DNA of 64,000 nucleotides from Nematostella vectensis. Taxonomy: Eukaryota > Cnidaria > Anthozoa > Actiniaria > Edwardsiidae. A model generated the notes under the pieces. It saw nothing but the letters and a program-made list of their open reading frames with translations, made no database searches and had not been told where the DNA came from. The position numbers and the translations under genes are program-made. The stretch spans positions 9,661,994 through 9,725,993 of the forward strand of contig NC_064047.1 in the NCBI RefSeq assembly GCF_932526225.1, read 5' to 3'. This document shows positions 54,589 through 64,000 of the stretch, in pieces. Positions within the stretch are counted from its first letter, which is position 1. Each line of letters starts with the position of its first letter.

Positions 54589-56543
54589 GGCTATCTCTAA
54601 AACAGGGAACGGGGAACGACAAAACGGGGAATACTAAAACGGGGAATACTAAAACGGGGAATCTCTAAAACGGGGAATACTAAAACAGGGAATCTCTAAA
54701 ACGGGGAATACTAAAACGAGGAATCTCTAAAATGGGGAATACTAAAACGGGGAATCTCTAAAACGGGGAATGCTAAAACGGGGAATGCTAAAACGGGGAA
54801 TATCTAAAACGGGGAATACTAAAACGGGGAATCTCTAAAACGGGGAATACTAAAACGGGGAATCTCTAAAACAGGCAATACTAAAACGGGGAATACTAAA
54901 ACGAGGAATCTCTAAAACGGGGAATACTAAAACGGGAATCTCTAAAACAGGAAATACTAAAACGGGGAATATCTAAAACGGGGAATACTAAAACGGGGAA
55001 TCTCTAAAACGGGGAATACTAAAACGAGGAATCTCTAAAACGTGGAATACTAAAACGGGGAATCTCTAAAACGGGGAATACTAAAACGGGGAATACTAAA
55101 ACGAGGAATCTCTAAAACGGGGAATACTAAAACGGGGAATCTCTAAAACAGGGAATACTAAAACGGGAGACAAACAAAAGGCCGAGTTAGGAACCGAGGC
55201 AGGAACCGAGTTATAGGAACCGAGTCAGGAACCTAGCTTAACAGAGCTTGGAAAAGGTCTTAGAAGTTGATAATAGGCGACGGGCACTTTGAGTCTGAGT
55301 TTTATTATCCTGACAAGATTGTGTAAAAGAAAATTTTGACGAAGAAGAAAATTAAAACAATCTGATAAGACGGCGAGCGCCACCGATAGCCAAGAAATAC
55401 ATAGCTTATTTATATCGGAGAAACAAACAAAAGAATAAATAACAAGGGATGCAAACACCCAAAAAAGTCTGTAAATGCAATATTCTACCAAATCGTCATA
55501 AAGCAGCACAGTGTTTGGTGTTTTCATTTATATACTTAAAAGTTTACATCAAAAGTCTGTTCTCTACAAACCGTGGAGTTTTCACACCAAACAGTCCATT
55601 TATGCCGTGAAGACGGACATCTGAGCTTTCTTTGTCATTGTTTAGACTATAGCACCTTTGGGATGAAGCCTGTAGCTTCCAAAAGACTAAAACAGAAATA
55701 AATAGCCCGAAAAGTCGTTGAATTATATAACGATGAAAACAACGCCGAACGGTAAATAAACCAAGTAAGTTAAACCTTTTTGCTTCGCTTTCCATTCATT
55801 TGGGCCCATGGATCATTCTAACACCAACATCTCTCATTCCAAGGTCTTTTTGGTATATCTTGTCTTCGTCTTAGTTGAATGTTTTCACTCTTTTACACTT
55901 TTTTAGTTGATCGTGCGCGAGTGTTTCTTGTTTTCCCGCCTTTTTGAATTCGATCGATAAACTAATCGATATTCGTTGATTTGTTTTCTCTTCTTTTTAA
56001 ATTTTAAAAGCCATATAGTAAAACTTTTATTGATTTATTATTGTCAGCGAATGCATACCAGGAAAACACGATTCCTAACTCTGTTACCGTTTTAGTATTC
56101 CCCGTTTTAGAGATTCCCGGTTTTAGTATTCCCAGAGATTCCCCGTTTTAGTATTCCCCGTTTTAGAGATTCCCCGTTTTTTTAGTATTCCCCGTTTTAG
56201 AGATTCCCCGTTTTAGAGATTCCCCGTTTTAGTATTCCCCGTTTGAGAGATTCCCCGTTTTAGTATTCCCCGTTTTAGAGATTCCCCGTTTTAGTATTCC
56301 CCGTTTTAGAGATTCCCCGTTTTAGTATTCCCCGTTTTAGAGATTCCCCGTTTTAGAGATTCCCCGTTTTAGAGATTCCCCGTTTTAGAGATTCCCCGTT
56401 TTAGTATTCCCCGTTTTAGAGATTCCCCGTTTTAGAGATTCCCCGTTTTAGTATTCCCCGTTTTAGAGATTCCCCGTTTTAGAGATTCCCCGTTTTAGTA
56501 TTCCCCGTTTTATCGTTCCCCGTTCCCCGTTTAAGAGATAGCC
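54589..56543. mobile_element. Foldback-type element with tandem-repeat arms
   Basis: The left arm (54589-55168) consists of alternating ACTAAAACGGGGAAT and CTCTAAAACGGGGAAT units; the right arm (about 56085-56543) is the same array in reverse complement. The outer ends match uniquely: GGCTATCTCTAAAACAGGG left, and the complement of CCCCGTTTAAGAGATAGCC right, each next to a unique GGGGAACGA block. About 900 bp of single-copy DNA lies between the arms. I could not find a convincing target-site duplication. Confidence 0.85.
55225..55795 (-). other. Two short hydrophobic reading frames in the foldback element
   Basis: The frame from 55795 (MESEAKRFNLLGLFTVRRC, 83 residues, with a membrane-like LFGLFISVLVFWKL) is followed in another frame by one from 55527 (MKTPNTVLLYDDLVEYCIY, 100 residues, with LFWVFASLVIYSFVCF). 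No family recognised. They may be remnants of one broken gene or chance frames. Confidence 0.2.
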
Positions 56544-57758
56544 GAAACGAAAAACAAAAAACAAACAAACCACATATACAAGAACAGTGTAAGCCCTACC
56601 TTAAAATTTTGTTTGATATTATCTTAGGTTACTTCAATTACATATAAGAATGATGAGAATGATGTCGTTTGTATTATTGCTGTAAATCTTGACATTTGCC
56701 GATAAAACTTGTATTAAAAGTCAGGCGTAAACAGCAAATTCGGCATTCTATCCACTTTTCCCCGAACTTAAATCACTGCAAGTTGACAAAAATAGCTTTG
56801 AAAGCACATAAACACAGTAGTAGTACCTACCGAAGAGAGCACCGCTTTATCCTATCATTTCCAAGTTTTCGTATTTCGAGCTGGATTCCGGGTCGTTTCC
56901 ATTCCATACTTCGCTACAAGATTTTTACCAAGCTTGGACAACAAATCAATTTCTATCATGTTAGGTGACCGTCTATAAACGTCTATATTTTAGATAAACC
57001 CGAGCAGGATTCACAGACCTCATCCGACATGTTGTACAATTTGTGGGACTTTTGTGGGACATTTGGGTTGCACTTCGCTGGCTTCTATTTGCTGCATTCT
57101 GATTGGTTATTCGTGCGCTCGTCGGATCTATGAATTGCGACGAAAGATGCCCCAAATAAAGACCCTGTTGAAAAACAAAATACAATTCAGTAATCCGTGC
57201 CCCAAACAGCGCAACTAATAACTCCCCTTACAAAACAAACATGCATGACGCGTTGATTTTCGTAACAATATCAATGGCGCGTTAAACGCGAAAATTGAAA
57301 TATGCCATGTATGCTGTATTTTAATTTTGAAGATCTCTTGAGGACGCGGAGACTGTTGTTGTTGTGTGTGTTTTTTTTTTCTAGTAAATAAAAGAAACGA
57401 GTATCATGTATGATCGCAGAAGTCTTTCTGGCTATTTTCAGCCACCACACAAATATTGCGGTGTTAATTTTGTCCTGTGGTTTCGGTAAATCAGGATCCG
57501 TGTTTGTAAGATGTTAAACTCTTGTAAACGTGGAACCCGCCGTGGTTTCTATATACTACGCTTGTCATTTGCGTTATTTTACCAATACGCAATAAAGACT
57601 CGAACAATGGCGTATATCAGGCGCAAATGCTTTTTTTTCTGATCTTTTTGTGTCATTTTCGAAAATTTTATTCAGTAATGAAATCCCCTTTCAAGCTTTG
57701 CTTGAATTTATTTATTGAAGTCAAATTTAATATACGTTAAAATGTAAAACAAATCCTA

Positions 57759-59490
57759 ACTGCAAAAAATGCACTTTTAGAGATGAGTTAAGAATACTCA
57801 TTTATTTGAGTAAATCGACATAACTCAAAATATCGAGTAACGGTAACTAAAGATACTGAGTAAAAGTGGTACTCAATTTATTGAGTTAGCTTAACTCAAG
57901 ACGAAGTTCTCAATTAAGTAACGATATCTCAAATTATTGAGTTTGAGTAACACTGGTACTCATTTATTTGAGTTAGCTTTACTCATATATGGGTAACTAA
58001 AGTCTCCTAACTGAGTAAATATTGCCTAACCATAACTTACACTAAGGCATGATGGGGATCATAGTGGCGAGTCTAAACCGACCATGTAGTTTTCTTTTGT
58101 CCGCATACTCCATTTTCTACCTTTGCTTAGAGCGGGTATATCTGCTTTCTCTACAACAAATTGAAGGATAACGCAACGTTGCCCAAAGCAAAGGTAGAAA
58201 ATGGAGTATGCGAACATAAAATTTTACATGGTCGGTTTAGACTCGCCACTATGATCCCCATCATGCCTAAGTATAAGTTATGTCTCTCCGCAAATTTAAA
58301 GAAAAAGCATCGGTTATTTTTTGGAAATATATTAGAAATTCATAAACTACTGGTGTGTTCATATGTTGAATAACTTTAAATCGGTTACCGATGAATAAAA
58401 TAAAACAGTAGCACATCAAATACGGATGATTAAATATCATCCTTCGGAAACATTAATGAAATCGGACGAGATTTGAGACTACTAGACGTCAATTTTACAA
58501 CGAGTAAATTGAAAAAAAAAAAAGGCTATAAAGAATTGCTAACGAGCCTCCTTAAATCTGGCGCGAATATTTCGGTTTTCATATTATATTCCGCGGTATT
58601 GCGGTTTCTCTAGACTGCGCGGTTTACGGTTATTGATTATTTGGACGGTTTTGCGGGTTTTGAAGTTTTTCTTTGCCGTTTCTGTGGGTTTTTCTGTGCG
58701 GTTTTCGCACCCCCCTTACAACCACTTATTGAGGATAACCAAAAGCTCCCTTCAACAATTATTACTTTTTTAGATACCTTAAACAAATATAATTAAAAAA
58801 AAGTAGTGCATTGTTAAGCGTGAGCGTGACTCGCACTTTGTAAACTTCCTTTCTTTGAACAAAACCAAGGACCAACACACTCGTAACATCGGTGCACTAA
58901 ATAAGTAAAGGGAATGCGCGAAATAATCAAACATCGGAACAAGCTCTGAATATTCAAGAGACCATGTATATAACCCTTGCATGAAGTTGAATTGAACTAT
59001 TATTATTATTTTGATGTTGTTTTTACTGTATGAATAAGAGTGGTTGTGGGTACATTTCTTGCGAGTAGTGTTAACACTAAAATGAGCAGTCTTGACTCGC
59101 TGTTATGCGTTATAATAACTCAGAATAAAGAGTAAGAATACTCTATTGAGTTGTAGTTACTCAAAGGCATGAGTTAATGTTAACCCCGTGCGCTCGAGTA
59201 ACTCATTTTGTTGAGTTATCGTTACCCAGAATGTGTTGCTATTACGCGTTATTTTGAGTTACCGTTACTCGGTGTCCAAGTAACTCATTTTGTTGAGTTA
59301 ACGTCACTCAAGGTGTCTACCATTAACTCATTATTTTGAGTTAACGTTACTCACTGCGTTCGAGTAACTCATTATATTGAGTTACAGCTATCACCTTTAT
59401 TTGAGTTACCTTAACTCAACATAGAGTGGCTGTGAACGCATTTGCTTTACTCATTATTTTGAGTTAAGTTAACTCGGTATTTTTTGCAGT
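57759..59490. mobile_element. Inverted-repeat element with GAGTTA/TAACTC-rich ends
   Basis: Terminal repeats ACTGCAAAAAATGC (left) and the complement of GTATTTTTTGCAGT (right). About 250-400 bp inside each end are dense in GAGTTA, TAACTC, GAGTAAC and GTTACTC words, which pair with one another. The middle is AT-rich, includes the nested hairpin at 58033 and has no recognisable transposase. Probably a non-autonomous DNA transposon. Confidence 0.75.
58033..58280. mobile_element. Nested foldback MITE with about 95-bp arms
   Basis: The left arm TAACTTACACTAAGGCATGA continues through GGCGAGTCTAAACCGACCATG and CATACTCCATTTTCTACC. The right arm is its complement, ending CATCATGCCTAAGTATAAGTTA. The loop is about 60 bp. 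Confidence 0.88.
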
Positions 59491-60405
59491 GCTTTTTTAC
59501 ATTTCATAGATAACTACAAAATATATTGTGCACATCTAATGCTATACATGGTCCGTCGGTAGGTAAATACGAATCACTCCTGGGTCAGAACAGTTCTTCA
59601 AGGCTGTGTCTTTACAGAGAGGTAGTGACGGGGCAAGGTGAGGAGGAATGAGAATTTTCCTGGCGAATGTCGCGGCCCCGAACAGCTAGAAGGGTTTTCA
59701 TGTTGTTGTCTTGGCGCACATTCACCTAATTTCAAGAACATGCTAAGAACATGCCGAGTATGCGATAGCAACAAAATGTCGAGTTTTATTTGGGTGATGT
59801 GTTCTAAAATGCAGAATCGATTTGTGTTCATAATAACATCCTTCGATAATATTGCTAGTGATCATTGGGTAATCCTCTTCCTAATAATTCATTTTGTATT
59901 ATATCTTCAATTAAACTATAACTTTTAAGATTTTTAAGAACATTTTCAGCCTTAGAATGCCTAATTGACGTTCTTGTGACAAGTACGACTTGTACAAGTG
60001 TGTACCCAAACGTCTTGTCAATTGTACGGGGGGGAAGAGACCACAGACCAAACTGTTGAAGACAACTGCTTTACTATGGAAGAACTGGAACTAAGAACTA
60101 AATACAATTTTACGGTTTCTCCTTTTATAGGCAGGGTGCATCTACGTGCGTATGCCTGCAGGCACTCATGGGTTTCGTGTACCATTACATCATAAATGAA
60201 GAAGTTCATTGGTTACCACAGGCAGCCCAAGGCTACTGTCAGTGATTTATAAAGGAATATATAGGGGAATTTATATGTTAGCGGAAAAATACTTTATCGT
60301 GAAAAATAAAACTTTAGACCATGTAATATTGTGTTTGAGTCTTCTTTTTCTTTTTCAATTTTGCCGATAGAATGTCAGTAGAGCGAGTTTCAAGCCGGCC
60401 AAGAA

Positions 60406-60606
60406 TTGTGTTTATACAGAGAGAGAAACCAAGAACACATAGATGTACACAAAGCGACATACGACATGCTATCAGCCTACAGAGACACACCACACCCAGC
60501 TACAAAGAAGACACCCTATGAATTGATGATGAACAGAGAAGTAAGAACGAAATTGGAACATTTTCAACAGACAAAACGACAGGACGTGACCGTTGTATTA
60601 CCAAAT
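60406..60606 (+). pseudogene. LTR-retrotransposon integrase fragment
   Basis: The frame reads MLSAYRDTPHPATKKTPYEL and then MMNREVRTKLEHF, the typical end of a Ty3/gypsy-type integrase core (YRxTPHxATxxTPxEL). About 60 residues only, with no flanking pol domains or LTRs recognised, so it is a decayed remnant. Confidence 0.65.
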
Positions 60607-60715
60607 TGAGACGCCTAGGTACGAGGCAGGTGTTCGTTTCCACCAGCCTCTTCAAAGAGCTGATGACAAGTGGGTCGAGTACATGTGCAACAAAAAGGCA
60701 AGCCACAGCTTATAC

Positions 60716-60893
60716 CAGGCCCGTACCTAGGGTGGTGCAGAGGGTGCACCCAGATCAGTGAGTTGTTTTTCCAAATTTTCATCAGAGATTTTTATCAGAG
60801 AACTCACTCTCCACCCCCCCCCCCCCCCCCCCAAATTAGGTCCACTTTTTCGGATTTAGCACCCCCTCAAGAAAAATCCTGGGTACGGGCCTG
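60716..60893. mobile_element. MITE with CAGGCCCGTACC ends
   Basis: CAGGCCCGTACCTAGGG at the left is complementary to CCTGGGTACGGGCCTG at the right. 178 bp with a poly-C run in the middle, non-coding. Confidence 0.8.
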
Positions 60894-61130
60894 TAAACAA
60901 CGAAAAATCTATCAATATTATTGATAAAGATGATCATAGAAACACTAATGATATGAAATTCACATTGTATTGTTAGCTCTTCTCTGAAAACGAGAATAAA
61001 ATATAATAAAAAAGAGATCAGTGAGTTGTTTTCCAAATTTTTGCCTAACCGAAATCCATCACTAATGCTATTGATTTACGACCTCTCTCATCCCCGCCCT
61101 GGCTACTCTTAGCGCAAGTATCTGATTGGA

Positions 61131-61370
61131 AAAGCCGCATTGTCACCAATTTACTTCCGGAGGGCCGATGGAAACCTCAACCAATAAGAGACAAAAGAAT
61201 CTATTAGAATCGCCACAATAAAATAGGCCATCCGCTCTAAATTATCAGTCAAATCCTCGAAGAAACTTTCGATAGACACACTGCTTTTACAATTTTTAAT
61301 TATTTTCCCCTTTTTCTTTTAAAAATCATAGGATGTTGTTTAATCGACCGGAAGTAAACACGGCTGGCTA
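61131..61370 (-). mobile_element. TTAA-type MITE family, copy 4 (inverted)
   Basis: Has AAGCCGCATTGTCACCA and a CCGGAAGTAAAC complement near the ends, but the internal order is reversed compared with copies 1-3 (AAAGAATCTATTAGA before AAACTTTCGATAGACACAC). The flanking TTAA sites are lost. Confidence 0.8.
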
Positions 61371-61503
61371 ATGGTAATGACGAATGTCATTCACCATTGG
61401 CTAAGATTAACCAGGCCTTGTAAGGCAAACAGTCTTAAAAGTCCTCGATTGCCCAAGCCGTAAGATAAATCTTGTTTTCTTATCCTCTGAGAAATTCTCC
61501 TAC

Positions 61504-61610
61504 AGCTTCTCAGCTCCTATCTCAACGTCTTTTCAGCTCCTATCTCAACGTCTTCTCAGCCTATCCCAACGTCTTCTCAGCTCCTATCTCAACGTCTTCA
61601 ATGTCTTTTC
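61504..61610 (+). repeat. 24-bp tandem repeat
   Basis: Four units of CTCAGCTCCTATCTCAACGT plus CTTC/CTTT, the third truncated. Confidence 0.9.
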
Positions 61611-61949
61611 CTAAACTCGACTTTTTAGGGGTATGGTTAATAAGTAGGGGAACCGTACTTTGTTTGGAGCCATGGGTGTTCAGACACCTCGTCGCTTGGT
61701 CACAAGACTGTACATTGAATATGATAATCAGATTGCCTAAAAGCCAAACCACTTGATTGAGTGAGCTCTGATTGGTCGAGAAGAGTTGGTGTCCAACCCT
61801 TGTTTGGGGCTCAATTTTCGGTAGTGCCCATGGATCCATATTATCAGTTGATTAGTTAACAGTTGATATAAGAAACGCTTAAGTTGTATCAATTTAAAAT
61901 TATTATCTATAGGTCGCCCCATGACAGGTTTGCCCAATAGGGTTCTAGA

Positions 61950-62150
61950 TTTAGGATCCTTGTGTGTGGATTCCAAATTCCATGTGGGTTTTCCCGCGGA
62001 TTCCGGATTCTATTTTTGTTTTCCAGGATTCCTGTATTCCAGCTTAAATTCCAGCTCAAATCTTGGATTCCGGATCCTAGTGTGTGGATTCCGGATTCCA
62101 GTAGCTTGGATTCCGTATCCCAAGTCTTATTTTTTCATGGAAACCGGATT
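61950..62150 (+). repeat. Degenerate GGATTCC-rich simple repeat
   Basis: Repeated GGATTCCGGATTCC, GGATTCCAG and TTCCAGCT words without a fixed period. Confidence 0.8.
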
Positions 62151-63215
62151 CCTATGTCATGTGGCGATATATGCCTTCGTGCTGCCCTCAATAATCAAAA
62201 CTTGTTACCAGCCCTACTCTCTACATATCACTGCTTGTGACCGGTTTTTATGATGAGCTAGCAGCGTAGTAGCGTAGCAAAGTTAGATAATTAACTTCTA
62301 ATTAAAAGACGATAGTTTAAAATCCCATAAGCTTACCAAATGGTGCATCAAATCTCTCCATGGTTGCCTCGCTGCTTACGGTTTTTAATTTGCTTAGTAA
62401 CGTTGATTTCTCATGAAAAGACTATCGAAATCTAAAACCTTGTGGACAGGGTCGCTATGGTTTATCTTTGTGGAAACATTCGATTCCTCTTGAGCAGAAA
62501 ATTAATGTGTTATATTAAAAATGTTACTCGTTTTTGACGAACAATAATAAGTCTTTAAAGTTATACCCCCAAAAAGGCTTATAAAATCAATATCATCCTA
62601 GTTAAATGTTTTTTCCTTATAGAGGAGCATATACTTTTTTAATGAGAGATTTATCTCCCCTCGTAGTGTTTAATTAGAATTAGCTCATAGAATATTAATC
62701 GGTGGAGTTGCCATACAAAGGGTTGGTGCCACTGCCAAAGTGCACAAAATATGGGTTCCAGAATGTACATTCTTGCTTTTCTGCTCCAGCTTCGATTTCC
62801 GGGTATGTATAACCCTACTTTTCACAATCCTACCTCTATAAATGTTAAAATCAGGAGGAAATATGTGCCCAGAGTTCACTCGGATTAAGTAAAATAACAG
62901 TTTTAGCTATGCTGTGAGTCTAGGCTTTTAACTTTGCTTATGACTGGATGTACCAAAAATGTGAAATTTAGTGAGTTAGAACTTTTCTCATGTGATTCAT
63001 TCTCTTCAAAATATCGCTAAAATCTGATTCCTTAAAGACTTCTTAGGAAGTTAATTTGCTAAGATGAGATAAGTTGACCCTTATACTGTCATGATATTTT
63101 TTTGTTTAAAAAGTATAACAGGCGAGCATACTATTTAATGTTATAAATGTAATAAAACTTCGCAACACATCGCCTTCGTCAAAGCGTGGGCTGTTGTCAT
63201 GACAAATGGCTGAAA

Positions 63216-63437
63216 ATGGCGTCGCATGGAATCGAGGACGCCGGACAGTGGCTTGTGCAAATGAGCATCTGTTCCGTAGACTGGACACTCGATGGGCCGT
63301 TCGAGGATAAAAAGACAATACACGCCATTCCAAATTCTACCAGCCGGGGTAGGGTGCTTCGCATCAGTTTGACCTTGCCTTGTATCTCTGAGTCTTTACC
63401 GACGTCCCTCAAATCTAATTACCACCCCAACTTATAG
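63216..63437 (+). CDS. Possible small gene or first exon, unrecognised
   Basis: ATG at 63216 opens a 73-codon frame starting MASHGIEDAGQWLVQMSICS and continuing VDWTLDGPFEDKK. The first 35 codons look coding-like in composition; the rest less so. A palindromic GTTGTCATGACAA, close to an X-box, lies 17 bp upstream. No partner exon is visible before the window ends. Confidence 0.2.
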   Translation: MASHGIEDAGQWLVQMSICSVDWTLDGPFEDKKTIHAIPNSTSRGRVLRISLTLPCISESLPTSLKSNYHPNL

Positions 63438-64000
63438 AAAATTTCGAAATAAAATCTGTCTATCTATGATTAACCCATTTATTCATTTGTTTGTTTATTT
63501 TTCTTTCCTTGTTTTATGCAATCAATTCTATCTATAAACGCAACGGACATCCTCGGTACCGTATATCTTACAATAAGATAAAATGCATTTTTTTTTTCAT
63601 TTCATTGGGATTGAAATGTACCAGACAGAGTGTATTTCACGTCTGGCATTTTGAATTTTCAATTGATTTCTACCGCGGATCGTCCGAAATTGTCGCCGTA
63701 GCTAATTAACACAATTTTAATTTTTATAACCATGAGGATTTTGTCGTGTTCTGATTTATTTGCCAAGCTGGTTAATTGCTAAGTTGCGAAGTTGATGTCA
63801 ATGAGTACGTTAATGAAAATAAAATGAAGTAAACATGAAATAGATTTAAAAGAGTATCGCTAGACTAGCATTCGTCTGGCTTCCAGCTATAAAAGAAATA
63901 AACTTTTATTTTTTCTTTTGCTGCTATAAGCAACGTTTCAGTGCGAACCTACGCGGCAAACCTTTAGCAGTTTGGCACCAGATTACGTGCTTGAGGGCGC

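Larger units (their letters stand above)
53591..64000. other. Gene-poor tail of the window
   Basis: After the CCDC81 3' UTR I find no confident gene. The stretch is occupied by inverted-repeat elements (54589-56543, 57759-59490, 60716-60893, 61131-61370), a decayed integrase fragment (60406-60606), simple tandem repeats (61504-61610, 61950-62150) and otherwise featureless AT-rich DNA. A possible first exon lies at 63216. Confidence 0.7.

Noticed and set aside
59998-60195. Fragment resembling a fibronectin type III strand (TMEELELRTKYNFTVSP)
   Set aside because: Only one short motif, no splice sites or partner exons; insufficient to call a gene.
1-64000. CRISPR array, operon or prokaryotic defence system
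   Set aside because: All tandem arrays lack spacer-repeat structure and the genes are spliced animal genes.

Overview
The window looks like nuclear DNA of an early-branching animal. It is AT-rich, its protein genes are split by many GT-AG introns, and every recognisable product is a conserved metazoan or eukaryotic protein. The intron density, the mix of ancient introns and the crowd of small palindromic repeats suggest an anthozoan cnidarian such as a sea anemone or coral. That placement is inference; no taxonomic marker is present.

Nine genes are supported, in order: MAP7-like (minus, runs off the left edge), SF3A3 (plus, 20 coding exons), an unrecognised intronless 350-codon gene (plus), CFAP95/C9orf135 (minus, 6 exons), PRMT9 (plus, intronless), RPL13A (minus, 8 exons), ISCU (plus, 5 exons), an STI1-motif protein of unknown role (minus, 6 exons) and CCDC81 (plus, 15 exons). 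All exon joins were read from splice sites and checked for reading-frame continuity. Eight of the nine genes form four divergent head-to-head pairs, with start codons 213 to 694 bp apart: MAP7/SF3A3, CFAP95/PRMT9, RPL13A/ISCU and STI1-protein/CCDC81. Each pair probably shares a bidirectional promoter.

The genes do not form one pathway. SF3A3 is a U2 snRNP splicing factor, RPL13A is ribosomal, ISCU is the mitochondrial Fe-S scaffold, PRMT9 is an arginine methyltransferase, MAP7 binds microtubules, and CFAP95 and CCDC81 are cilium/centrosome proteins. Both cilium-linked genes carry RFX X-box-like sites about 100 bp upstream of the start codon. CCDC81 also seems to have an internal promoter (three CACGTG boxes, CCAAT, X-box, TATA) and a frame-compatible alternative first exon in its 5 kb intron 6.

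Introns and intergenic DNA hold many repeats. They include tandem arrays of about 24, 27, 33, 52, 72 and 76 bp; a TTAA-flanked 250-bp MITE family with four copies; about ten other palindromic MITE-like elements; a Tigger/pogo-like element with a broken HIRAN-like reading frame; and, in the gene-free last 10 kb, two kilobase-scale inverted-repeat elements whose arms are built of short tandem units. Two CCDC81 introns carry tandem duplications of the splice acceptor together with the start of the exon. I saw no rRNA, tRNA, CRISPR or prokaryotic feature.
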